Positions 28,745 to 39,016 of a DNA stretch of 64,000 nt are shown here, one piece after another. Source of the stretch: Gemmatales bacterium. GTDB taxonomy: Bacteria > Planctomycetota > Planctomycetia > Gemmatales > Gemmataceae. The notes beneath the pieces were generated by a model. That model had not been told where the DNA came from, did not search any database, and saw only the letters and a program-made list of their open reading frames with translations. The stretch is taken from contig BPJP01000002.1 of assembly GCA_026004675.1 (NCBI GenBank), positions 717,335 to 781,334 of the forward strand, read 5' to 3'. The stretch's first letter is position 1; the number at the start of each line of letters is the position of its first letter. The position numbers were made by a program, and so were the translations under genes.

Positions 28745-30474
28745 ATGAATGATCTCGAACAACAAGACGCAAGTGCCAGGCCGACGCGGGTTCGCTATCT
28801 CGTCGTCACCCTGACGATGTTGTCGGCCATCTTGCTCTACCTCGATCGCTTTTGCATCACCTTTGCCGAACGCTACATCCGCGAAGACCTCGGCCTGACC
28901 AACAACCAGATCAGCTGGATGCTGAGTGCCTTCTTTCTGACCTACGCCCTGGCTCAGGTGCCTTCTGGCTTTTTGAGCGACCGTTACGGCGCCCGCAAGA
29001 TGCTGACGCTTTATATCCTGTTCTGGTCGCTGTTCACCGCCCTGACGGGACTGGCGACCAGCTTCTTGATGATCATTGCCTTGCGTCTGGGCTTCGGCGT
29101 CGCCCAGGCGGGGGCTTATCCGACCGCCGGCAGCCTGCTGAGCAAATGGGTGCCGTTTTCCTTTCGCGGCTTCGCCAGCAGCCTGATCGCCTTTGGCGGC
29201 CGGGTCGGCGGCTTCATCGCGCCGCTTTTGACGGCGTTGCTCATCGTCCAATTCGTGCCGCTATCGGTGCCGTCGACCTTTGAAGCCGGCGACATACTCG
29301 ATGCCGGCGCCCTTTGCTACGAATGGAACCAAAAGACGCCTCTGGCCGAGCGCATGCTTTCCGGCATGGCGGAGCCGATTCAAAACGAAATCCAAGACAT
29401 CGCCAGGCAGTATGCCGAGGGGAAAAGACACTAACGAAAAAACGGATATTGCCATTTCGGACGAATTGCGTCAGGAACTTGTCAAGCGCCTGAACGACGT
29501 TTTGGATCAGCCGGAATTCTTCACGGCAAAAGACGTGCAGGACGTTGCTTTGCCGCGCGAGGCGAAGAACCTGCTCAAGCAGCGTGAGGCGGGTCTGGAT
29601 ACCGAGCAGGTTCGGCGTCTGAACCGCTTGCTTTTGGAAGCGCTTTACCCGGCTGCTTTGAAGAAGGTTTATGTTGCCGGCTGGCGGCCGGTAATGATCG
29701 CTTACGGGTTGGTTGGCATCATTGTCGCGGGCTTGTTTTGGCTGTTTTTTCCGCGACAGGCCAGAGATTCACCCGCTGTGCAATCGCGAAGAGATCGAGT
29801 TGATCGAATCGAGCCGGCCGGCCGACAGCCTCAGCCCGCACGGCAGGGCGCGGCGTGTTCCGCTCAAACGCCTTTTGCAAAGCCGGAGCATGTGGCTCAA
29901 TTGCATCGCGCAAATGATGACCAACGTCGGCTGGGCTTTTCTCGTTACCTGGTTGCCGCGCTACCTGAAGGACGTGCACCAGGTGCCGATCGAAGAGCGC
30001 GGTCTGCTGTCGTCGATTCCGTTGGCGGTGGGGTTTTTCGGCATGCTCGGCGGCGGCTGGTTTACGGATTATCTTTCCAGGCGTGTCGGCACGCGTTGGG
30101 GCCGGGCATTGCCGATTTCCTTGTCGCGTTTTACCGCCATGGCCGCCTATCTCACTTGTTTAGGCAACATCGATCCCTATCTGGCGACGGTAGCATTTTC
30201 GGTGGTCGCCTTTTCCACTGACTTCGGCAGCCCAGCCATTTGGGCCTTCAATCAGGACGTCGGCGGCCGCTACGTCGGTTCGGTGCTCGGCTGGGGCAAC
30301 ATGTGGGGCAATCTCGGTGCGTTCGCTTTGCCTCCCCTGATGAACTGGGTCGTCGGCGACGGCTACTGGAATCACGGCTTCCTCATGTGTGCGGTCGCCT
30401 TCTTGATTTCTGGCATTTGTGCGCTCGGCATCGACGCCACCATCCCCATCGCCCCGCCGGATGAGGAACAATAA
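28745..30474 (+). pseudogene. MFS transporter (ACS-like), two frameshifts (probable sequence errors)
   Basis: Twelve-helix major facilitator read in three frames: a break at GGGGAAAA (29419-29426) and one at six T (29745-29750), each mended by removing a base, giving ~575 residues. The N-half has LDRFCITFAERYIREDLGL, then VPSGFLSDRYGARKM, the loop 2-3 signature, like sugar-acid/anion:cation symporters. An unusual ~140-residue, charged helical insert sits between TM5 and TM6, predicted periplasmic. The C-half includes TNVGWAFLVTWLPRYL. Start is ATG 28745. Substrate unknown; relatives carry hexuronates and galactonate. The convergent oxidoreductase next door might act on a related compound. Confidence 0.82.
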
Positions 30475-30484
30475 GGCCAGCCCA

Positions 30485-31589
30485 TCACAGCAGCGTTAGC
30501 GGATGCTTGCGGTTCATCAATGGCAAATCGACCGGCCCCTTGCGGCGGTGCGACTCGTAGACGGCGAGAATCATCTCCAAAGCGGCCCGGCCATCGTACA
30601 TGCTCCCTTTCGGCTGGCGGTCTTCTTCGATCGCCTTCATCAAATCCTGGACGATCCAAATGTTTCCTTGCACCAGGCTGTTGTCCTTGAGCGGTTCGGG
30701 TTTGTTCAGGCCGGCGCTGGTAATCGGCTGCCAGTTCACCTTGCTTTTTCCGGGAAACCATGATGGATCGGCAAGAAAATACGTGTCCGAAAGGCTACCG
30801 GTGCGCAACTGGATGACGCCTTTGCTGCCGTAAATCTGCAAGCCAAAGCGCGAGCTAACGCCGTGCTTCGCCCGGTGGGTGCCGAACGTGCCAACGACCC
30901 CCTTGTCGAAACCGTACATGGCAACGATGCGGTCGCCGGCAATCGGTCCCATCCCTTCGCCCCCCTTCTGTCACGTCTTTGCGGGTAACGAGCTTGTCGC
31001 CGAGCCAGACTCGAGCGTAACACCACCGGCAATCGCCGGCGATCAAGCGCATCAAATCCATGAGATGGGTGCCAAGAACCATGAGGTCTTCACCGCCGCC
31101 GCGGCGATCCTCTTTGCCGCGTGCCCGCATCTCGATGATGTCGCCCAGGTCGCCAGCGGCAATCATCTCCTTGACCCGCTCGAGCCGGGGACTGTAGCGC
31201 GTCTGGTGGGCGATCGCCAGTTTCACATGATGTTTTTCGCAGGCAGCGATCATCTGGTCGGCCTCGGCGAGCGTCCGGCACATCGGCTTTTCCAAAAAGA
31301 TGTTGGCGCCCGCCTGAGCACAAGCGACGACCATGTCGCGGTGCGGATCGAGCCAGCGGCAGGCGACGCTGACAATTTGCGGCTTTTCCTTCTCCAGCAT
31401 TTTGCGGTAATCGGCGTAGGCGTTTTTGGCACCGATTCGCCTGGCCGCGGCAGCCCGGCCTTGTTCGTTTTCATCCGCCACCGCAACAACCTCGACATTG
31501 TCGAACGCTTTCCACACGACGTCGAGGCCGTGGCCATAGTTTCCCCTGCCGGTTCGGCCAATCACCGCCACGCGATACTTCTTGGGCAT
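30485..31589 (-). pseudogene. Gfo/Idh/MocA family oxidoreductase, frameshifted (probable sequence error)
   Basis: Starts at ATG 31589 with GGGGGAAAG upstream. The N-terminal Rossmann fold has VAVIGRTGRGNYGHGL, then EVVAVADENEQG, and the family motif EKPMCRTLAEAD, whose Lys contacts cofactor and substrate. The frame breaks at six C (30960-30965 on the plus strand); with five it runs on as GEGMGPIAGDRIVAMYGFDKG to the stop at 30485, ~367 residues. Members are NAD(P)-dependent sugar or inositol dehydrogenases; many planctomycete paralogues have unknown substrates. A catalytic His is likely in VLGTHLMDLM. Confidence 0.85.
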
Positions 31590-31790
31590 GGCTTTCCCCC
31601 TTTTTCGAATTCGGTCGGCAACGTCGCTCGCATCGTAAAGCGGGCCAGGCGGTCTGTCAACGAACCGGAACCAGCGGAACGATCTGGATGATCTCATTCG
31701 TTTTTTCAAAAAAAAGGCGAAACCTGCTACGAGGAGTGGTGTTAAACTGGAATTCGCAGCCCAAGTCTGATCAACAGAAGGGGGAAAACC

Positions 31791-32826
31791 ATGTGCCGTT
31801 TCTTCTTGCTGACCGTGACATTTGTTCTCTGGGCGGGTGTTGGTGGAGGCTCGGCCGACGACCAAAATCAACCGGACAAGAAACGGAAAGCTTTGGAGCT
31901 TCTCAAAGCGACGCCAGAGCAGTTCATCAAACGCTTTGACAAGAACAACGACGGCAAGATCAGCAAAGACGAAGCCCCCGAACGCATGGCTCAAAATTTT
32001 TCCCGCATCGACACCAATGGCGACGGCGTGATCGATGAAAAAGAAGCCGGGCAATTATTGAAAACCATCCGCGATCGGTTCGGCAAGGGCAAAGCCCCTG
32101 GCGTCGGGTCATTGATCCAACAGTTGGACAAGAACAAAGATGGTTTTATTACCAAAGAAGAAGCCGAGGGAAGCCCGCTGGCCAGGGTGTTCGATCGCCT
32201 GGACGCCAACAAAGACGGTTCGCTCGACAAAGACGAACTTTCTCGAATCCGCCCCCCCTCAGCCGGGAGCTGGCAACGCCCAGTTTCTGGAAGGCATCAT
32301 GAAACGTTTCGACAAGAACAAAGACGGGAAAATCACCAAGGAAGAAGCGGCAGGAAGCAAACTCGCCGAGTATTTCGACCGCATGGACGCCAACAAAGAT
32401 GGGGCCTTGGACAAACAAGAATTGCAGCGAGTTCGACCAGCCAACCCGCCTGCTGGCAACCCCTTCGTCAGCCAGCTGATGGAAAAACTCGACCAGAACA
32501 AGGACGGCGTTATCAGCAAAGAGGAAGCGAAAGGCAAGCTGGCGGAGTATTTTGAACGTCTGGACGCCAACAAAGACGGCAAGCTGGACAAATCAGAATT
32601 GAATCGCCTCCGACCGGCGGGCGACCGGTTCGGCCCTGGCCGACCGCAAGCGCAAGGGCCCGACTTCGATGCGCTCGACAAGGACGCAGATGGTCGGCTG
32701 ACGGCGGAAGAACTGAAAGGAACGCCGTTGGCCAGGCAGTTCGCCGAGATGGATGCCGACAAGAACGGGAAAGTGACCCCCAAAGAATTCGCTGATTTCT
32801 TCAAAAAGCAAAACGAGAAGAAGTAG
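31791..32826 (+). pseudogene. Secreted EF-hand protein with ten calcium loops, frameshifted (probable sequence error)
   Basis: A signal peptide (MCRFFLLTVTFVLW...) with GGGGGAAAACC upstream. Seven C at 32252-32258 break the frame; with six the protein is ~344 residues. Ten canonical loops occur in five pairs: DKNNDGKISKDE, DTNGDGVIDEKE, DKNKDGFITKEE, DANKDGSLDKDE, DKNKDGKITKEE, DANKDGALDKQE, DQNKDGVISKEE, DANKDGKLDKSE, DKDADGRLTAEE, DADKNGKVTPKE. Pairs are joined by LAEYFDR/LARVFDR helices and Pro-rich linkers, so the gene grew by pair duplication. Likely a periplasmic calcium binder; no catalytic domain. Confidence 0.88.
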
Positions 32827-32903
32827 GGCTTGACTTGCAAGGAGTTACGGCACTAGACTTTGGCCCAACCTGCCCAAAATATGTATGAATCTGCTTCGGA
32901 AAT

Positions 32904-32929
32904 AGCGCTGGCCAGGAGCGGCCAGCGCT
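32904..32929 (+). terminator. Perfect 10-bp hairpin downstream of EF-hand gene
   Basis: AGCGCTGGCC (32904-32913), loop AGGAGC, then GGCCAGCGCT (32920-32929). The stem is perfect, but no U-tract follows on either strand, so it may be a transcript-end or processing structure rather than a classical terminator. It lies 77 bases after the stop. Confidence 0.45.
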
Positions 32930-32965
32930 CGTGATACTGCATTTTGAGCCACGGAAGGAAACCTC

Positions 32966-34735
32966 ATGCAGTCGGGACCTCGTCCGCGGATCGATTTTCC
33001 TGCTTGCTACAAGGGCTACGACTTACTCCGCACTCACGGCCGGGTTTTCGCTATTCCTCCTGGGCTGGAATGGGAAAAATGGTCGGTTGAACGATTGGCC
33101 CGCCATCCGGCGGTAGTGGCGGCGTCGAGTTTGGAGGAGATCCCAAGTCGTCCTGGATCGGCTGGAGCCTTCGCCGTATCAGCCGGAATTCGTGGAGGAA
33201 ATTGGCGGGCTACGACGTGTTGCGATTGCGGGGCGAATACTTCGCGGTGCCGAAATGTCTCGGGGCAATCGATCTGGATATCAAGGACGAATGCCGCCGA
33301 AAAGGGGGTGCTTTCAGCAGGCAGCCTGGAGGCGATTCGCGAACAAGTTGAACGCGAGGAAAAAGCAGAGCCGATCGAGTTTGCCGGCTGGCTGCCGATC
33401 TTTCGCCGTTGGGGCAATTGCGGTCAACACCCCCCAATTCAATCATGTCAGCGATCCGCCGCCGGGGTACAGATTCACTTGCTCCCAGCCAGCGGACCGC
33501 CAATCCTGGATGGGGAAGCTGGCAGCAGCCGTGGTCGCGCATACGGCCAAGGCTTTCGCCGCTATCATCGCCATGGTTTGGCCCCTTTTGGCTCTTTTTC
33601 CGTCCGGCTCCAAAAGGGGCCATCGCGACTCGGTTTCGTCTTCTTCGAGCGATTTGGCGCGTCTTTCGGAATAGCCGGCGAGCCGGTGCCAGGATCGGGG
33701 CTATTCTGCATTTCCTCAAAACACGGCACTTTCAATCGCAGTTATTGCTAGGCGATCAGCCACAACTCGTTTTTCTGACAAGCATGCCCTATACCTTTGG
33801 CCAACGACCTTGGCTCATCGAAATCGAAGACCCGACGACGCTGTTTTTTCCCGTTGGTTCAAAACGGCCAAACCAGCCATTTCAACCTCTCCGACACACC
33901 CTACTTTCCCATCGTCAAATCCATGCTCGAGGCGGAATCCTGCCGGGGGATCATCACGCATATGAAATCCACCGCCGACATGGTGGGCAGGTTGTTCGAC
34001 AGTGACATTATTCGCCAGAAGATTTCCTATGCCCCGTTGGGCGTCGGTGTGCCGAAACATTATCAAACGCATCAGCAAGAGGACGGCCCCATCGATTTGC
34101 TCTTCATCAATTCATGGTGCCAGGTGCCGGAAAATTTCTTTCTGCGCGGCGGATTGGACGTTCTGGAAGCGTTTGCGATTTTGCGGCAAACGCTAATCCC
34201 CAGTTGCGGTTAACGTTGCGAACCCGGTTGCCTTTGCTTGATGAATACTATCACCGCTTGATGCGCCGGAATTGGGTACGGGTCATCGATCGTTTTTTGC
34301 CGACGGAAGACATGGAGGACCTGCTGGCAAGCAGCCACATCTTTTTGCTGCCCGCTGCCCGTGTGCATATCGTTTCTCTTTTACAGGCAATGTCGTACGG
34401 ACTGGCGCTGGTTACCTCCGACGGCTGGGGAATCGAGGAATATGTGACCCACGAGCATAACGGCCTGGTAGTACCGGGGCGATACGGCAAGGTGTCGTGG
34501 GCCGACGAAGAAGCAGGCATGCTCCGGGAAGATTATCAGCCGATGTGCACTCCAAATCGACAAGTCATCGATGGGCTTGTCGAAGCCATCTCACGCCTCG
34601 TCGAAGATGTGGCACTGCGCCCGCCGCCTGGGTCAACAGGCTCGCCGGGATGTGGAAACGAAATACAGCCTCGCGCAGTGGAATCGGTTCCTCAAGTCGG
34701 TGTTCGACAAAGCCAAGAATCCTGCGGCGGGCTGA
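32966..34735 (+). pseudogene. Family GT4-like glycosyltransferase, many frameshifts (probable sequence errors)
   Basis: Coding sequence runs from ATG 32966 (GGAAGG upstream) to TGA 34733-34735 through about eight frame changes at 33141-33143, 33207-33209, 33300-33308, 33430-33435, 33582-33585, 33844-33849, near 34183-34195, and 34620-34622. The joined protein (~580 residues) reads YDVLRLRGEYFAVPKCLGAI, GNCGQHP-QFNHVSDPPPGYRF, HFNLSDTPYFPIVKSML, then a GT-B C-terminal domain with DRFLPTEDMEDLLASSHIFL and MSYGLALVTSDGWGIEEYV, the conserved donor-sugar region. It ends LAQWNRFLKSVFDKAKN. Seven of the eight breaks are a clear extra base in a homopolymer, so error is likelier than decay, but real pseudogenisation cannot be excluded. 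Confidence 0.72.
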
Positions 34736-34793
34736 CAGCGGATCCTCCCTTGCCACGTTCCCAACCAAGCTACGCACCGCACCGGTAGTTTCT

Positions 34794-34799
34794 TATAAT
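34794..34799 (+). promoter_or_regulatory. TATAAT box just before hpnC (possible leaderless transcript)
   Basis: A perfect TATAAT ends seven bases before the hpnC ATG at 34806, which would place transcription start at or next to the start codon. No good -35 and no Shine-Dalgarno are visible. Confidence 0.4.
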
Positions 34800-34805
34800 C
34801 CGGGC

Positions 34806-35774
34806 ATGAACGACGGCTTTGCAGCGGAATTGAAACGGTATGGGCCCGGCACCGACTATCCCCCTCTCGACCGGAATGTGGCCCAGTCTTATTGCAGTCG
34901 GCTGGCACGGTCTCATTATGAAAACTTCAGTGTGGCATCGCTTCTGTTACCGCGCAGGCTCGTGCCCCATTTCCATAATGTCTACGCCTATTGCCGATGG
35001 GCCGATGATCTGGCTGATTTGCCGGCAGCGGCCGCCGCGTTGAACTACCGACCCCTCGAGCTTCTTCGCTGGTGGCGACAGGAGTTGCTGTCTTGTTACC
35101 ACGGAAAACCGCGCCATCCCGTGATGATCGCCTTGAGTAGAACCATTCGTCAGTTCGGTATCCCAGCCCAGCCTTTCCTCGACTTGCTTTTCGCCTTTGA
35201 ACAAGACCAACTCATTCGCCAATATCGGACTTATGAACAGCTTATCGGCTATTGCCAGCATTCCGCCAATCCGGTTGGCCGTATCGTCCTTTATCTTTTC
35301 GGGCAATTCAATGCAACAAATGCGACATATGCTGACGCGATATGTACCGCGTTGCAGCTGACCAACTTCTGGCAGGATGTTCGCCGCGATCTGGATTTGG
35401 GCCGCGTCTACTTGCCTGAAGAGGACCGCCTCCGATTCGGCTACAGCGATGAGGATCTGCATGCCCGCCGATTCACTCCCGCGTTCGCTCAACTAATGCA
35501 ATTCGAGATCGAGCGGACGCGCGCCCTGTTTCAGCAGGGTTCGGCCCTATTCGCTCGGCTGCCGGAGGCGGCACGAATGAACGTCGAGCTTTTCGCCGAC
35601 GGCGGACTCGCTATCTTGCGAAAGATCGAAACACTCGGCTATAACGTGTGGCGGAAACGGCCGGTTCTGCCTCGTTGGCAGAAAGGCTGGCTCGTCTTAA
35701 ACTCTCTGTTCAGACGCTGGCGCCGCCACGTCGAGCAAAACTGGACCACGCACCAAACAACCAGCGACGCATGA
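34806..35774 (+). CDS. hpnC: Squalene/phytoene synthase family protein HpnC
   Basis: 322 residues. Both Asp-rich motifs are present: YCRWADDLADL (first, ~65) and QLTNFWQDVRRDLDLGR (second, ~190), which bind Mg2+ and diphosphate. Length and the pairing with hpnD match HpnC of hopanoid loci, which converts presqualene diphosphate to hydroxysqualene in the three-enzyme HpnCDE route. The start is set by the N-terminal family pattern (YPPLDRNVAQSYC) and by TATAAT just upstream. The hpnD frame opens one base after its stop. Confidence 0.88.
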   Translation: MNDGFAAELKRYGPGTDYPPLDRNVAQSYCSRLARSHYENFSVASLLLPRRLVPHFHNVYAYCRWADDLADLPAAAAALNYRPLELLRWWRQELLSCYHGKPRHPVMIALSRTIRQFGIPAQPFLDLLFAFEQDQLIRQYRTYEQLIGYCQHSANPVGRIVLYLFGQFNATNATYADAICTALQLTNFWQDVRRDLDLGRVYLPEEDRLRFGYSDEDLHARRFTPAFAQLMQFEIERTRALFQQGSALFARLPEAARMNVELFADGGLAILRKIETLGYNVWRKRPVLPRWQKGWLVLNSLFRRWRRHVEQNWTTHQTTSDA

Positions 35775-35775
35775 C

Positions 35776-36696
35776 TTGGAACGCGGGCAGCCCAAAGCGG
35801 AAACCGAAACAGTGACCACCCAGCCCCACACCACTGCCGAGCTAACGCAATCGTTCGCCTGGTGCGAACGGCTAGCGCGGCGCGAAGCGAGGAACTTCTA
35901 CCACGCCTTTCGCGTTCTGCCTTCCGCTCAGCGTCAGGCGATGTGTGCGCTCTACGCATTCTTGCGTCTCACCGACGATCTGAGCGACGGTCCCGGTTCG
36001 TGTGCCGAAAAACGCGAGCTTCTCGATGATTGGCAAAGCAGATTGGACGACGCTCTCAATGGCAAGGCGTCGCATCCGATGCACCCGGCATTTCGACACA
36101 CTGCCAACACCTATGGCATTCCCCGGCAATATTTCGACGAAGCTCTCAACGGCGTCCGCATGGACCTGGATATCAGCCGCTACCGCACGTTCGACGAACT
36201 GTACCGATACTGTTACCGCGTGGCATCGGTCGTGGGGTTGGCCTGCATCCACATCTGGGGATTCGAAGACGAGGCTGCCAAGGAGTATGCGGAAAAAGCC
36301 GGCATCGCCTTCCAGTTGACGAACATCCTGCGCGACCTGATGGAAGACATCGGCCGGGATCGGGTCTACTTGCCCCAGGAAGACCTCGAGCGTTTTCGTT
36401 ATGGGGAGGAGGAACTGCGCCGCGGCGACTACAACGAACGTTTTCGTTCTCTCATGCGATTCGAAGTCGATCGAGCCAGGCGATTTTACATCGAATCGGA
36501 ACCTTTATCGCATTGCTTGCAACCGGCCGGTCGAGCCGTCTTTCGAGTTATGAGTCGAACGTATCGGGGCTTGCTCGAGGAGATCGAGCGGCGTGCTTAC
36601 GATGTCTTGAGCAGTCGAGTTCAATTGAGCCGATGGCAGAAAATCCGTTTCACGCTCAGCGCATTGCCCGTTCGCTGGGGGTGGTTCGCGGAGTAG
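35776..36696 (+). CDS. hpnD: Presqualene diphosphate synthase HpnD
   Basis: Up to 306 residues. Motif one is LYAFLRLTDDLSDG and motif two NILRDLMEDIGRDRVYLP, both intact. HpnD condenses two farnesyl diphosphates to presqualene diphosphate. The frame opens with TTG 35776 immediately after the hpnC stop; a GTG at 35812 (VTTQPH) is an equally possible start and leaves a family-like N-terminus. Translational coupling with hpnC is likely. The reductase hpnE and the cyclase shc are not in the window. Confidence 0.9.
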   Translation: MERGQPKAETETVTTQPHTTAELTQSFAWCERLARREARNFYHAFRVLPSAQRQAMCALYAFLRLTDDLSDGPGSCAEKRELLDDWQSRLDDALNGKASHPMHPAFRHTANTYGIPRQYFDEALNGVRMDLDISRYRTFDELYRYCYRVASVVGLACIHIWGFEDEAAKEYAEKAGIAFQLTNILRDLMEDIGRDRVYLPQEDLERFRYGEEELRRGDYNERFRSLMRFEVDRARRFYIESEPLSHCLQPAGRAVFRVMSRTYRGLLEEIERRAYDVLSSRVQLSRWQKIRFTLSALPVRWGWFAE

Positions 36697-36821
36697 TTGC
36701 TCGATCCTTTCGACATGAGCATCGGGCAGGGGAGCGTTAGCGTTTTCGTTCTTTCAGACTGCCGGAAGTGCTCATCGTATGGGGTGGTTCCGGGTCCTTC
36801 CGACTGGCGGAGCACACCAAC

Positions 36822-36850
36822 AAAAAACCCGGCCCTGCGTGGACCGGGTT
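36822..36850 (-). terminator. Rho-independent terminator for the DUF4139 gene at 36885
   Basis: On the minus strand AACCCGG and CCGGGTT form a stem around an 11-base loop, followed by six T. It lies 35 bases after the stop. Confidence 0.85.
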
Positions 36851-36884
36851 CGACTCGAATGGCGAATGACTGGCCGGGCGGGGA

Positions 36885-38960
36885 TCATTCCACCGTCAGA
36901 TTGGCCAGGAAATCGTCGTAGGCACGCTGCAAGTTGTCCCGTTTGTCGCGCAGACTCTTGATCTTGTTGCGGCGGTTTTCGATTTCCGTTTCCTGTTTCA
37001 GGAACTTTTTGAGATAGGTCTGGTAGATTTCGGCGGTTTGGGGCAGTGCTTTCATGTTCTCGCGCATCCGCGTTTGCTCCCGCTCGATCTCCGCCAACTC
37101 CACCTCCTCACGCCGCAGTTCACGAAGCACTTCGCCAATCGCCACTTTCTTGGCGATGGCGTCACGCAAGGCCTTTTTGACCGCGTTGCTGGGAACGGAA
37201 GAGCGTAACAGCGTGTTGATCGTCTGGTTGCTGCTGTTGGTAAGGCGGATTTCCACCTGGCGAGGCAGATGCTCTTCCACTTTCAATTCGACCAGTTCAT
37301 CCGGTTTCGCCTTGACGGCAAAACGATAGGCAGACCGTGTTCGTTCGGCCGGTTTTTCCGGCGTCACCAGCTTGAAGTTCGAACGATAGGGGTGCTCGAT
37401 CAACACTGTCTTGGCGACGCTGGATCGATTCTTGACGCGGTACAGTTTGGTTTCCACCCGACGCAGATCCTGGTAGACGATGCCTTTGACGATTTTGACA
37501 TTGAGCAAGTCTTCCTTTTCGGTCCTTGTCGGTTCGACTTCGGTCCCCAGGTCGATGGCATAGCTGAGGAGGCGTTTTTCGCCGGGCTGCAAATGGCCGA
37601 TGCGGGCATCGCCGGCGTAGGTGCCGTTTTCAAAAACGGTGATCGGCCCCTGGGTCAAGTGCAAGGGAGTATTGTTGACGAATTGCAACCCCAGAAGCGG
37701 GAACTTGGCGTGCACGCTCTCATTGTAGATCGAGACTTTTTCGCCTTTGACCGGATCGTTGATAATGGGCAACAAAGCCGACTTCTGCCTGGGCAAGCTG
37801 ACCGGCTGGCGAATGATGTATTCGAAATATTCGCCCAGGTCGCTCGTGACGGCGGCACTGGCAACGTTGTTATGGAAATCGAGGCCCTTGCCGTCGGCTT
37901 TATCGACGAGGTTTTTGGCCATCTGCAAGGCACGCTGACGTGGGATCGCCAGATCAGCAAGCCCCGGCGCAGGCCGAGGCGCGCCGCTTGAAGCTGCACG
38001 ATTTCGGCGCTCGTCCTTCAAGTTGCCTTCATAAACCTGAGGTCTGAGCGAGGCAAATAGTTCAGGTTCGACCATCGGGCGCGGCACGAACAGGGGATCG
38101 TACAGATTCATCTGGAACGAGATCGGCCGGCCAGAGACGAGACTCAGTTGCACGTTGGTCCAGTCCTCGTCGGTGGTGTTTTCCACGATCGCCCAGCCCT
38201 GGAGGAAAACGCCGTCTTTCTTGATCGACAGACGATAGCTGGTTTTCCACATGGGGCTTTCGGTGATGTAGCCGACTTTGACCTTGCGCGTGCCGGTGCC
38301 CATGAAGTTCAAGCTGACGGTCTTGCGCTGGCTGTCGTGGGCGGTGGCCAAAACGGCCAGGGCTTTGCGGAATTCCTGATCCAAATCCGTGTTCAAAAAG
38401 CGAACACGCTGGATTTGAGACATGGGCACGCCTCGCAGTCCTTCCTTGGTGAGAAGATTCAGTTGTTCGGAGGTGATGACGGTTTTGCCGACGGCGCGCG
38501 CTTTGGATTCCACCCCAACGATGGTGCCGATGATCTTTTCCGCCTGTCCGACGACGGCCGCCTGCGGATTGATGTCCACCGTCGTCAAGACCTCGACCTC
38601 TTCGCCGCGCACCTGGTTGATCAGGTTCGCCATCGAGGGATTGCGTGTCAAATCGATGGCGAAACTTTTCAGGGTATGTTCAACGGGACTGCGGTTGTCG
38701 TAGTTGACGGTAGCGATCTGGCCTCCGCCAGCGTCTTCCAGAACCAGGCTTTTGAGCAGGTCGTTGATGTCTTCCATGCGGAATTGCAGATCGACGCGTT
38801 TCTGGCCTTCGATCTCGCCTTCCCGCTGGAAGTAGCCGACGCCGCTGGAAAACATGACAATCTGTTTGAGCGGCAGGGCGGCCGATTCCGGTCGCGGCTG
38901 AGCCCAGATCGGCAAAGTGGCCAGCAAAAGAGCGGCACCTGTTACCATGAAGCGTTTCAT
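36885..38960 (-). CDS. Secreted DUF4139-type protein, paralogue 1
   Basis: 691 residues, with AAGGAG nine bases before ATG 38960 and a signal peptide ending near PIWA. The central region carries the DUF4139-like core (KVGYITESPMWKTSYRLSI, WAIVENTTDEDWTNVQL), a beta-rich fold found in mucoidy-inhibitor-A-like proteins. The last ~110 residues are a charged coiled coil (EVLRELRREEVELAEIEREQ). Function unknown; probably periplasmic or surface. Closely related to the gene at 40041-42149, with ~80 residues identical in the core. Confidence 0.8.
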   Translation of the reverse strand: MKRFMVTGAALLLATLPIWAQPRPESAALPLKQIVMFSSGVGYFQREGEIEGQKRVDLQFRMEDINDLLKSLVLEDAGGGQIATVNYDNRSPVEHTLKSFAIDLTRNPSMANLINQVRGEEVEVLTTVDINPQAAVVGQAEKIIGTIVGVESKARAVGKTVITSEQLNLLTKEGLRGVPMSQIQRVRFLNTDLDQEFRKALAVLATAHDSQRKTVSLNFMGTGTRKVKVGYITESPMWKTSYRLSIKKDGVFLQGWAIVENTTDEDWTNVQLSLVSGRPISFQMNLYDPLFVPRPMVEPELFASLRPQVYEGNLKDERRNRAASSGAPRPAPGLADLAIPRQRALQMAKNLVDKADGKGLDFHNNVASAAVTSDLGEYFEYIIRQPVSLPRQKSALLPIINDPVKGEKVSIYNESVHAKFPLLGLQFVNNTPLHLTQGPITVFENGTYAGDARIGHLQPGEKRLLSYAIDLGTEVEPTRTEKEDLLNVKIVKGIVYQDLRRVETKLYRVKNRSSVAKTVLIEHPYRSNFKLVTPEKPAERTRSAYRFAVKAKPDELVELKVEEHLPRQVEIRLTNSSNQTINTLLRSSVPSNAVKKALRDAIAKKVAIGEVLRELRREEVELAEIEREQTRMRENMKALPQTAEIYQTYLKKFLKQETEIENRRNKIKSLRDKRDNLQRAYDDFLANLTVE

Positions 38961-39016
38961 ACTTTTACTCCTTAAGTCCGATGCGAAATTCTGTATTTGT
39001 TTGCCACCACGAACGA

